A stretch of DNA of 20,474 bases from Sphaerochaeta sp. (GTDB lineage Bacteria; Spirochaetota; Spirochaetia; Sphaerochaetales; Sphaerochaetaceae): NCBI GenBank assembly GCA_003456855.1, contig DMOO01000079.1, positions 1 through 20,474 of the forward strand, written 5' to 3'. Both the position numbers and the translations under genes were made by a program. A model generated the notes under the pieces. It was not told where the DNA came from and made no database searches. It saw only the letters and a list, made by a program, of their open reading frames with translations. Numbering within the stretch: position 1 is the stretch's first letter; the number at the start of each line of letters is the position of its first letter. Below are positions 14,349 through 20,474 of this stretch, in pieces.

Positions 14349-16244
14349 ATGAAGAGATTCACAATTATAGCAGCAATGATCATTCTGCTTTGCACAGCAG
14401 CATTCGCACAGTCAATCAGCGAAAGCATCAAAGTAGATCTGACAGCAGGCACCAGCACCTCTGAGAAGGTCAGTGCATCCATCAACGAGGACGGGAACCT
14501 GGAAGTCACCTATGAAGGTTCAGACCCAATAGTGATAACCCTCACCGGTTCACTCAACGGAACCTTGATCCTTAATAATGACAACGCAGACGTAACCATT
14601 TCACTCTGCAACGTCAGCATCAAGGCAACGACACTTCCTGCAGTCCAGCTGAAGAGCGCCACAACCGTAACCCTCTACAGCGCAGAAGGCGACAACATAA
14701 TCGCAGACAGCGCAGACAACGAGAAGAAAGGTGCAATCACCTCCTCAGGAAATCTAGTGATTGACGGAAGCGACAGCTCGACCCTGACAGTCGAGGTCTA
14801 CAAGAAGCACGGCCTGAAGATCGACGGCGGTGTCACCGTCAACGGCGGCAACACGACGATCATCGGAGACGAGACCGCTGAAGGCAACATGATCAGCGCA
14901 GATCTCTACTTCATAATGAACGATGGATATCTGACGATCCTTGCCAACGGCAACACCTATGGCGGAGAGTCCAAGGGAATCAAGGTCAACGGCGTAGAGG
15001 GCACAGGCACAGGCCTGGGCTACGTTGAGATAAACGGAGGCTACCTTGACATCACATCTGTGGACAAGGCGATCACAGCAGGCTGGAAGCTTGCAGAGGA
15101 TGCAACCACAGAGGAGACCACAGACGACCCGATCCCGAACGTCTACATCAACGGCGGAGAGGTCCACGTCCGCACAACAGGCACACCTTATGAGGTCTCC
15201 GACGATGAGTCACTCAGCCCTGAGGGCATCGAGGCAAAGGACACCCTCTACATCAACGGTGGAACAGTCTACGCCTACACAACAGACGATTCACTCAATG
15301 CAGGAAACGCAATCATCATAAACGGTGGCTACACCTACGCAGCATCAACAGCCAATGACTCGATCGACTCCAACGGAACAATCGAGATCAACGGCGGAAC
15401 AGTCATCACAATGTCAAACTCAATGGAGCAGGCCTTCGACTGTGACAGCCATGCGAACTTCACCTACACAGGCGGAAACTACGTCGGAGCCGGAAACGGA
15501 AACAACATGCCTGGCAGCGCCGCCACAACAGCCTACTCCATCGCATACGGTGACACCACCTTCTATGCAGGCGACCAGATTGCTGTTCTCGATTCAGAGG
15601 ACAACGTGGTCACAGGCTTTGTGGTCCCTTACGAGATCACATCCCTCACATCGATCGTCTTCGGTTCAGAGAACTTCAAGGCGGGAGAGACCTTCTCAAT
15701 AGTCCTCGGAGCCTACGAGGCCCAGCCTAAGGATGGCCTTGCCGAGGCAGGTGCCACCTTCAAGACACGGGAAGAGGTCGTGACTATGGACATGACAGAC
15801 TACACAGTCTCCGAAGGCTACATCGGCATGGACATGGGAACAGGCACAATGGGCGGAATGGGTGGCCAGATGCCACAGGGCGACTTCGACCCGACACAGC
15901 TTGGCGGAACAATGCCGACAGACATGGGCCAGATGGGCGGCCCGCAGCGTGGAATGGGAATGAATGGAGGCTTTGACATCCAGAGCATCCTGACGCTCTT
16001 CCTTGAACAGGCAGCCGATGTTGAGCTCCCGGAGGGCATCACACTTCCTGAGGACCTTGATTCCGACGAGGCCATACAGCTTGTCCTCTACCTTCTTGGC
16101 AACTACGTGGACACCACAGAGCTCCAGTCCCTAATCCAGGGCAGCGTCGAGAACGGAGAGTTCGGCGAGATGCCTCAGATGGGCGATATGCCACAGGGTG
16201 GTTTCGGTGGCCAGATGCCGACCGGAGGAGCTCCAAACTTCTAA
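14349..16244 (+). CDS. Secreted beta-helix 'carbohydrate-binding domain' protein with Met/Gly/Gln-rich C-terminal part
   Basis: A 631-residue exported protein. The signal peptide MKRFTIIAAMIILLCTAAFA ends in AFA before QSISES. The body resembles the DUF4353 'carbohydrate-binding domain' family: strands with LTGSLNGTLILNNDNADVTI, KIDGGVTVNGGNTTI, then repeated rungs with INGG turns (VEINGGYLDI, VYINGGEVHV, LYINGGTVYA, IIINGGYTYA, IEINGGTVIT), each followed by Asp/Ser/Thr-rich loops (DSLNA, DSIDS) as in right-handed beta-helices. From about residue 490 comes a low-complexity part (MGGMGGQMPQGDFD) and a short helical segment (residues ~550-600) before a second Met/Gly/Gln stretch. I chose the ATG with AAGGAG at 14337; another frame start is six codons up. 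In other genomes the family often adjoins CotH kinases, absent here. Ligand and location are inferred. Confidence 0.85.
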   Translation: MKRFTIIAAMIILLCTAAFAQSISESIKVDLTAGTSTSEKVSASINEDGNLEVTYEGSDPIVITLTGSLNGTLILNNDNADVTISLCNVSIKATTLPAVQLKSATTVTLYSAEGDNIIADSADNEKKGAITSSGNLVIDGSDSSTLTVEVYKKHGLKIDGGVTVNGGNTTIIGDETAEGNMISADLYFIMNDGYLTILANGNTYGGESKGIKVNGVEGTGTGLGYVEINGGYLDITSVDKAITAGWKLAEDATTEETTDDPIPNVYINGGEVHVRTTGTPYEVSDDESLSPEGIEAKDTLYINGGTVYAYTTDDSLNAGNAIIINGGYTYAASTANDSIDSNGTIEINGGTVITMSNSMEQAFDCDSHANFTYTGGNYVGAGNGNNMPGSAATTAYSIAYGDTTFYAGDQIAVLDSEDNVVTGFVVPYEITSLTSIVFGSENFKAGETFSIVLGAYEAQPKDGLAEAGATFKTREEVVTMDMTDYTVSEGYIGMDMGTGTMGGMGGQMPQGDFDPTQLGGTMPTDMGQMGGPQRGMGMNGGFDIQSILTLFLEQAADVELPEGITLPEDLDSDEAIQLVLYLLGNYVDTTELQSLIQGSVENGEFGEMPQMGDMPQGGFGGQMPTGGAPNF

Positions 16245-16272
16245 TTTCCTTCAGAGTTATCTGATTTCCACT

Positions 16273-16304
16273 GGGCTGCTGCAGAGATGCGGCAGTCCTT
16301 TTTT
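16273..16304 (+). terminator. Rho-independent terminator of the beta-helix protein gene
   Basis: GGGCTGCTGC (16273-16282) pairs with GCGGCAGTCC (16289-16298) over 10 bp with two G-U pairs and a 6-base loop, followed by six T. It lies 29 bases after the stop codon. Confidence 0.85.
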
Positions 16305-16353
16305 ATGCTCTTTACGCCCATAGTCCCACACTGATTGATTAACCTGTGAGCGC

Positions 16354-16512
16354 TTTGGCATAGAAACCTATCAAAAGGCTCTTCTTTATGCCAAAACTCT
16401 TCCACTTTTGGCATAAAATCCACTAAAAACGGCTCCTGTTATGCCAAAACTCTTCCACCTTTGGCATAAGAACTGACCAGACACGCCCCTGTTATGCCAA
16501 TGCTCAGGCGCA
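16354..16512. repeat. 53-bp tandem repeat with hairpins, three units
   Basis: Units starting TTTGGCATA at 16354, 16407 and 16460 are exactly 53 bp apart; the third decays towards its end. Each repeat junction carries TTATGCCAAA and, 11 bases later, TTTGGCATAA, a perfect 10-bp inverted repeat (16386-16416 and 16439-16469). Unit interiors vary. No gene was found in 16305-16669. A further imperfect dyad lies at 16539-16585 (TATGGCC ... GGCCATA). Confidence 0.75.
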
Positions 16513-16669
16513 AAGAAAGAAAACTCGAAATCTTTGTCTATGGCCACGATTTTATAATTTTCGAAAATCGAAGACATAGGCCATACTGCACAATCTTCAA
16601 ATCTTGAATGGGTTGCAAACTACAAAAATAAACAATTCTACAAACCGATTATTGAAAATGTCCTTTTTC

Positions 16670-17401
16670 TCAGGCCATCCAGTAGATGCGCCTGTCATCC
16701 TGGTCGCTGACCCACAGGCCAATGGCTTTCTGCAGTGCAATGGAGGCCACGTTGGTCTCAAGGATGTGGCCGAATGGGGTGATCCCCTTTGAAAGCCGCT
16801 CGTTGATCAGGGCTTTTTCCAACAAGGTGCCGTAACCCTTTCTGCGGTGTTCAGGCATGACCTCCAGAAGCCCCATGGTCCCCTCTTTGTGGGTTCCGAT
16901 GTAACCTACAGCCTCACCGTTTACATAGCCTACATACATAACACCCCGCAGAATGTCTTTTTTAGCGTTCTCCAGAGCCTCGGATTTAGGCATGTTCCTA
17001 AAATTCGTGTAGGTGTCTGCGAAGAACTGGACCTGGTCCATGGTCATCGGCTTGAACTCGAAGCCCTCGGAGAGTTCAAACGGCTTGTCCGAGAGGTATG
17101 CAGAGAGAACAACAGGGATAGGAAGGACCCTCTGTCCCACTATTTCCGCACATTTCTGAAGTGCAACGTTGTCATGACAGCAGAGTTGTTCTCCATTTTT
17201 CATGCCTTCTCTTGCAATCCGGGCCATTGTTAGTGCCCTTTCCTCTGTTTTTGCCATCATGTACCAGAGATAGTCGTCAAAATGGATCAGAACACCATCC
17301 TCAGCAACGCTCACAGCATGAGCAATGCCGGATTTCAGAGGTTGGATCATATCAATGTAGAAATGCGGATCGGAATCAAGAAGAACAGATATAGCGTCCA
17401 T
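16670..17401 (-). CDS. GNAT family N-acetyltransferase
   Basis: A 243-residue protein with a C-terminal GNAT domain, residues about 120-243. The acetyl-CoA site is LEVMPEHRRKGYGTLLEKAL, with the R/QxxGxG/A motif as RRKGYG. The N-terminal 115 residues (ISVLLDSDPHFYIDMIQPLK..., LIHFDDYLWYMMAKTEER) resemble the partner domain of FR47-like/GNAT proteins but are not assigned. The acceptor, a small molecule or protein, is unknown. I chose MDAISVL because AGAGG lies 6 bases upstream; the ATG six codons higher has only a distant GGAGA. It is transcribed away from the tRNA gene and its promoter overlaps the same region. No partner gene is adjacent. Confidence 0.85.
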   Translation of the reverse strand: MDAISVLLDSDPHFYIDMIQPLKSGIAHAVSVAEDGVLIHFDDYLWYMMAKTEERALTMARIAREGMKNGEQLCCHDNVALQKCAEIVGQRVLPIPVVLSAYLSDKPFELSEGFEFKPMTMDQVQFFADTYTNFRNMPKSEALENAKKDILRGVMYVGYVNGEAVGYIGTHKEGTMGLLEVMPEHRRKGYGTLLEKALINERLSKGITPFGHILETNVASIALQKAIGLWVSDQDDRRIYWMA

Positions 17402-17420
17402 GGCACACCTCTTTTCCATC

Positions 17421-17450
17421 TTAACAAACTGTCTCCAATTAGGCTATAAT
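17421..17450 (+). promoter_or_regulatory. tRNA promoter
   Basis: TTAACA (17421-17426) and a consensus TATAAT (17445-17450) are 18 bases apart; the start point near 17457 is a few bases before the tRNA. Confidence 0.75.
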
Positions 17451-17460
17451 GCTTTTGCTC

Positions 17461-17531
17461 GGGGCCATAGTACAGTGGTAGAACGGCGCTTTCGCATGGC
17501 GCAGACGGCGGTCCGATTCCGCTTGGCTCCA
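17461..17531 (+). tRNA. tRNA-Ala (anticodon CGC)
   Basis: A 71-base cloverleaf. The acceptor stem GGGGCCA/TGGCTCC has the G3-U70 pair that marks alanine tRNAs. The D arm is GTAC/GAAC with GG in the loop, the anticodon arm GCGCT-TTCGCAT-GGCGC gives CGC, and the T arm is GGCGG/CCGCT. The discriminator is A and CCA is not encoded. The T loop is TCCGATT, with C at position 55 instead of the nearly universal T, and the D stem has an A-A mismatch, so function may be weak. It would read GCG codons. Confidence 0.85.
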
Positions 17532-17596
17532 AATTATCATTTTGACCAGTGTGTTTATTTACAATTGGACCTTTAATAAGAACAATCCACCTTTAA

Positions 17597-17634
17597 CAAG
17601 TTTGGAAACATCACAGTCCAAACTTGATTTTTTT
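17597..17634 (+). terminator. Terminator after the tRNA
   Basis: CAAGTTTGGA (17597-17606) and TCCAAACTTG (17617-17626) form a perfect 10-bp stem with a 10-base loop, followed by A and seven T. It lies 66 bases after the tRNA on the same strand. The stem is AT-rich, so efficiency may be modest. Confidence 0.65.
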
Positions 17635-17663
17635 GCCTTTAGCACTCATTTATAACAATTCAC

Positions 17664-18680
17664 CTACAATCTCTCCTCTTTCTCCATCCAATGAAGGAAG
17701 TACACAGAGGCAAGCACCACTGCAACGGAAATGGTCGCTATGAGATAGAGGATCATGATGTTGCCGTTTGCAAAGTACTTCCAGTCAGTGAGATCGAACG
17801 TGTAGTACTGCGCAGCCCCTTCCCCGAAGATCCTGGCTATGACAGCCTCAATGCCGTAGTAGACCACACCGAAGACAAGCACATCCAAGGAGGCCTTTAT
17901 GAGCCTTGGGAGCTTCAGAAGGTGTATTGCAGACAGGAAGAGGAACGGAATGAAGCAGTACAGGGAGATCAGTACGGCCTTGACCAATGGGTACTGCACA
18001 TAGCCCCTGATCACCACAAGTAACAGCAGAAGCAGCACAAGCAATGATGCAAAGTACAGAAGGACATTGAATCCTTTTTTCTCCTCAGGGATATACCTTT
18101 TCAGGAGGAATGGCAGGAACAGAACCGCATAGCCTAGAAGGACTGCGAATGAGGCGACCCAGCACCAGGACTGACGGTACATGATGCAGCAGACGATGAA
18201 CAGGAGGCACAGTGACAGATATGTGGTTCCAAGGAAGATTGCGAACTTGTGGTTCTCGAAGAATCTGGTGAAGGTCGGTGCGAATGAGAATGCCACCAGA
18301 AGGCTTGTGAACACAATGATCGAGAACGAGAGCCTGTGGTTGATTGCAAGGTCACAGATTATGCAAACAAGCAGTGCTATTCCATAGAAGATGGCAAGTC
18401 CCCAGAACCAGCTGTCGCTGATTATCCTGTACTTCCTTGCCTCCTTCTTCATGACCCTGGACTCTGTGTCGTTCGCACCTTCTATAAGCTCCTTCTCAGA
18501 CACATCAAGGGCCTTGCAGATGCTGGGTATCATGGTTATGTCCGGATAGCTCTTGCCGGTCTCCCATTTCGATATCGCAGATTCTGACACATATAGAATG
18601 TCAGCCAGTTCCCTCTGTCTCAGACCCTTCTCGATACGCTTCTCCCTGATGAAAGATCCGAATGTCCTGTTGTCAATCAT
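17664..18680 (-). CDS. XRE-family regulator fused to a membrane domain
   Basis: A 338-residue protein. Residues about 5-65 are a Cro/C1 helix-turn-helix (IREKRIEKGLRQRELADILYV, then SESAISKWETGKSYPDITM). After a linker with KKEARKY come about eight membrane segments up to the C-terminus (WFWGLAIFYGIALLVCIICD, FSIIVFTSLLVAFSF, and others). Such one-protein receptors probably sense a membrane signal and act on nearby promoters, though no such case is proven here. I chose MIDNRTF because GGAGGG sits just upstream; the frame runs 16 codons higher. No dedicated partner gene or ABC transporter is adjacent; the neighbours are remnants. The gene ends next to the tRNA terminator in convergent orientation. 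Confidence 0.9.
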   Translation of the reverse strand: MIDNRTFGSFIREKRIEKGLRQRELADILYVSESAISKWETGKSYPDITMIPSICKALDVSEKELIEGANDTESRVMKKEARKYRIISDSWFWGLAIFYGIALLVCIICDLAINHRLSFSIIVFTSLLVAFSFAPTFTRFFENHKFAIFLGTTYLSLCLLFIVCCIMYRQSWCWVASFAVLLGYAVLFLPFLLKRYIPEEKKGFNVLLYFASLLVLLLLLLVVIRGYVQYPLVKAVLISLYCFIPFLFLSAIHLLKLPRLIKASLDVLVFGVVYYGIEAVIARIFGEGAAQYYTFDLTDWKYFANGNIMILYLIATISVAVVLASVYFLHWMEKEERL

Positions 18681-18745
18681 TGTTTCCCTCCCGACTTTCA
18701 ACTGAGGAAAACATAACACCAGCGCCATGAATTGTCACTGGATTG

Positions 18746-18985
18746 TTAGGCAAGTGGGGTTTTCTGGGGACTTTCCTCGAATTCAGAAGGTCTGATGACC
18801 ACGAAAATCACATCATAGATGTCATCCCTTTCCAGATTGCGGATGATTGGATTCCTAGAGGTCTTTCTGCCAGGAGAGAAAATGGGTTCGATGACAAGTC
18901 CCTTCCTTTCCAGGGCATCAGCCCTTTCTCCTCTTGCCAGGAACTGAGCAGCCTTGCAACAGTCCCTGGCACGAAAGGCTATGGA
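18746..18985 (-). pseudogene. Remnant of a ketopantoate reductase (ApbA/PanE) N-terminal domain
   Basis: On the minus strand, directly after the FeoB stop in the same frame, the sequence reads ...AAQFLARGERADALERKGLV IEPIF... RDDIYDVIFVVIRPSE and ends at a stop at 18746. LARGER-ALERKGLVIE and YDVIFVV-R are hallmarks of the NAD(P)-binding domain of 2-dehydropantoate 2-reductase. The GxGxxG start is missing; a GTVARLL match in another frame just before suggests a frameshift. The catalytic C-terminal domain is absent. It is clearly not functional. Confidence 0.6.
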
Positions 18986-19459
18986 TCAAATGAACAGAAC
19001 CGCCATGTGATAGACGACAAAAGACAGAAGCAATGCACTTGCCACATAGAAGCCTGCTATCTTGGCCGTCCACTTCAGCGAGTGCGATTCCCTGTATGTC
19101 GTGGATAGAGCCATGACGCATGGGATGTTGAATGTGCATGCACACATGAAGGCCAGAGCCTCTGCAGGACTGACCAGAGCCGTCATTGCCTGACCAAGAA
19201 CAGCATTGTCGGTCGCTACGGAGAAGGCCGAACGGAATGTCGCATCCAGGACGGTTCCACTTCCAACGAAGAGTGCATTCAGTACTCCAAGGACGGCTTC
19301 CTTTGCAAAGGCTGAACTGGGGAATCCAAGGAAAGTCCTCCATCCAAGACCGAAGATGCGGGTCACTGGCTCTATGAACGTTCCGATCTTGTAGATTATG
19401 CTGTCAGCAACATTCCCGCTTCTGCTATAGGACAGAGCCCAGAAGAGAAGAGATATCAA
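18986..19459 (-). pseudogene. FeoB C-terminal remnant (ferrous iron transporter)
   Basis: About 157 residues equal to the last quarter of FeoB. The gate regions GWRTFLGFPSSAFAKEAVLG and SPAEALAFMCACTFNIPCVM are typical, and the sequence ends in a membrane segment YVASALLLSFVVYHM. The N-terminal G domain and the first gate are missing, so GTP-driven Fe(II) uptake is impossible. The frame can start only at TTG 19459; immediately upstream it meets a TGA at about 19487. The 19456-19524 start-like ORF lies in a different frame. Full FeoB is about 650-800 residues. It is a 5'-deleted pseudogene rather than a window-edge effect. Confidence 0.7.
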
Positions 19460-19524
19460 CGTGACGGTCCTGAGAGCTTCATGACCTCATTGAAACTGTC
19501 TGCTTTGGTCTCTGTCAGTTTCAT
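19456..19524 (-). pseudogene. Orphan gene start (22 aa) ahead of the FeoB remnant
   Basis: MKLTETKADSFNEVMKLSGP then SR and a stop. An excellent ribosome site AAGGAGG lies 9 bases upstream of the ATG. It may be the old start of feoB or of a neighbouring gene, joined by a deletion to the FeoB C-terminal part in another frame. It could also be translated as a short peptide. Confidence 0.4.
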
Positions 19525-19605
19525 TTGTTATGTCCTCCTTCAATGGTCTCGCCCCCACCCTGTTCAGGGGCAACACAAATCGAATGCTACGATATTTCTT
19601 TTTTG

Positions 19606-19634
19606 TTGACATCGGCTGAAACAGAGGCTAATCT
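19606..19634 (+). promoter_or_regulatory. Promoter of mgtE
   Basis: TTGACA (19606-19611) and TAATCT (19629-19634) with a 17-base spacer; expected start near 19641. This is the best promoter match in the window. Confidence 0.75.
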
Positions 19635-19640
19635 AACGCC

Positions 19641-19654
19641 GGAACCTGTGTTCC
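19641..19654 (+). other. 5' leader hairpin of the mgtE transcript
   Basis: GGAAC-CTGT-GTTCC, a 5-bp stem with a 4-base loop, at the expected 5' end of the mRNA. It may protect the transcript end. No M-box riboswitch pattern was recognised in 19525-19820. Confidence 0.4.
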
Positions 19655-19677
19655 ATCATCTTTTGTTCTTGGAGGAA

Positions 19678-20474
19678 ATGTCATGGAAGCTGGCAGTAAT
19701 TGCAGTAAATCCACAGACCCTGGCTCTGTTCCTGAATGCATTCTCCTCCGGAATGCCAATTAGGGTCATCCAAGCTCTGTCTTTTTCTCATTATCCCCGA
19801 CTTCGCTTTTTGACAGCAATGCCTATGGCACAGAAAACACTGTTAACGGACACCTTGAGAACGCTTGCAGAGGCAAAGCGCTTTCAATCAATCAAGGATG
19901 TGATCCTCACAATGAACCCCTTCGATCTTGCAGTCCTGTTCAACGGGCTGGACGAGAAGACAGTCACAGTACTGTTCCGTCTTCTCCCCAGGGATATGGC
20001 TGGAGATGTGTTCTCGGAGCTGGACAGGGACACACAGGAGACCCTGATCCGCGCCTTCACAGATTCAGAGCTCAAGTTGATCCTGAACGACCTGTTCACA
20101 GATGATGCAGCGGATCTGGTGGAGGAGATGCCGGCCAATGTGGTTAAGCGGATCCTTGCACAGGCGGATCCGCAGATGCGCCGGGAGATCAACGAGATCC
20201 TGCGCTATCCGGAGAATTCCGCAGGATCCATCATGACCACGGAGTATGTCTCCTTACGCCCCGGCATGACGGTTCCGGAGGCGATCAGCCGGATCCGGAA
20301 AACCGGAGTGGACAAGGAGACAATCTACACCTGTTATGTCACTGAGGGCAGAAAGCTTCTCGGGACGGTTTCCGTCAAGGACCTTCTGCTGACGGAGAAT
20401 GACGAGACGCTGGTCTCGGAGATCATGGACGAGCATGTGATCTCGGTCACGACCCTGACCGACCAGGAAGAAGT
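19678..20474 (+). CDS. mgtE: Magnesium transporter MgtE, N-terminal part (runs off window)
   Basis: The first ~265 codons of an MgtE Mg2+ channel. The cytosolic N domain (LTMNPFDLAVLFNGLDEKTV..., LFTDDAADLVEEMPANVVKR) and the first CBS domain (ENSAGSIMTTEYVSLRPGMT, DKETIYTCYVTEGRKLLGTV) are clear; the membrane pore lies beyond the window. The start is uncertain. The frame is open from ATG 19678 (GGAGG only 2 bases before it), but that adds about 49 residues absent from typical MgtE. ATG 19819 or 19825 (MPMAQKTLLTD) gives the usual length but lacks a ribosome site. Codons become GC-richer towards the window end. Confidence 0.9.
   Translation, partial: MSWKLAVIAVNPQTLALFLNAFSSGMPIRVIQALSFSHYPRLRFLTAMPMAQKTLLTDTLRTLAEAKRFQSIKDVILTMNPFDLAVLFNGLDEKTVTVLFRLLPRDMAGDVFSELDRDTQETLIRAFTDSELKLILNDLFTDDAADLVEEMPANVVKRILAQADPQMRREINEILRYPENSAGSIMTTEYVSLRPGMTVPEAISRIRKTGVDKETIYTCYVTEGRKLLGTVSVKDLLLTENDETLVSEIMDEHVISVTTLTDQEE
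19683..19763 (+). CDS. Short ORF (26 aa) in the mgtE leader, possible leader peptide
   Basis: MEAGSNCSKSTDPGSVPE, then CILLRNAN and a stop. GGAGG lies 7 bases before its ATG, a better distance than for the overlapping long mgtE start at 19678. If mgtE begins at 19819, this ORF ends about 55 bases before it and may control it, as leader peptides do for other Mg2+ transporter genes. This is speculative. Confidence 0.3.
   Translation: MEAGSNCSKSTDPGSVPECILLRNAN

Noticed and set aside
16354..16512. CRISPR array with about 34-bp repeats and 19-bp spacers
   Set aside because: The 'spacers' resemble each other, the last unit decays, and there are no cas genes; a hairpin-bearing tandem repeat fits better.
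19525..19680. M-box (Mg2+) riboswitch before mgtE
   Set aside because: The leader after the promoter is too short and none of the conserved M-box sequence blocks was recognised.

Overview
The window looks like a chromosome segment of a diderm, probably host-associated bacterium, most likely a Spirochaete of the Sphaerochaeta/Treponema type. The evidence is a lipoprotein with a spirochaete-style lipobox, a small predicted outer-membrane protein beside it, and a secreted beta-helix 'carbohydrate-binding domain' protein of a kind common in gut bacteria. This assignment is inference from gene content, not a database match. Apart from the beta-helix gene, a tRNA and mgtE, almost every gene is on the minus strand.

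Layout. (1) 1-860: metal-related debris. An HMA metallochaperone gene is followed by a ZIP metal transporter cut off after about 95 residues, then the start of an aldo/keto reductase that runs out of the window. A terminator hairpin and a 20-bp palindrome lie upstream of the HMA gene. (2) 900-2830: an operon of a lipoprotein and a small predicted outer-membrane protein, both of unknown function. (3) 2930-4600: a Nudix hydrolase and a Fic protein. The Fic gene is flanked by two similar, inverted arrays of a TTGGACGA-type box, one lying in the Nudix promoter region and one in its own. (4) 4690-9110: the 3' end of an rlmD-type rRNA methyltransferase gene, with two decayed copies of the same 3' end (the HVET-LL coding stretch) at about 6.7 kb and 4.77 kb. 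Between the copies lie a two-membrane-protein operon led by two short ORFs, and an AAA ATPase (DUF4143 type) plus second Nudix pair. This looks like successive insertion at the rlmD 3' end. (5) 9071-14208: a tight nucleoside salvage operon, aldehyde dehydrogenase - deoD - psuK - psuG - rlmD. It splits purine nucleosides and pseudouridine, and ends with an enzyme that modifies rRNA uridines. (6) 14349-16244: the large secreted beta-helix protein with a Met/Gly/Gln-rich C-terminal part, a terminator, then a 53-bp tandem repeat with two hairpins. (7) 16670-18680: a GNAT acetyltransferase, a divergently transcribed tRNA-Ala(CGC), and an XRE regulator fused to about eight membrane segments. (8) 18746-19524: remnants of a ketopantoate reductase and of FeoB. 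(9) 19606-end: a strong promoter, a leader with a short ORF, and the N-terminal half of the Mg2+ channel MgtE.

How the genes work together. The clearest pathway is pseudouridine and purine nucleoside catabolism: PsuK makes pseudouridine 5'-phosphate, PsuG splits it to uracil and ribose 5-phosphate, and DeoD releases purine bases and ribose 1-phosphate. The metal genes at both ends (HMA, ZIP remnant, FeoB remnant, MgtE) suggest rearrangement and partial loss of metal uptake loci. The two best candidates for something undescribed are the Fic/Nudix locus with its shared box arrays and the nested cassettes at the rlmD 3' end.
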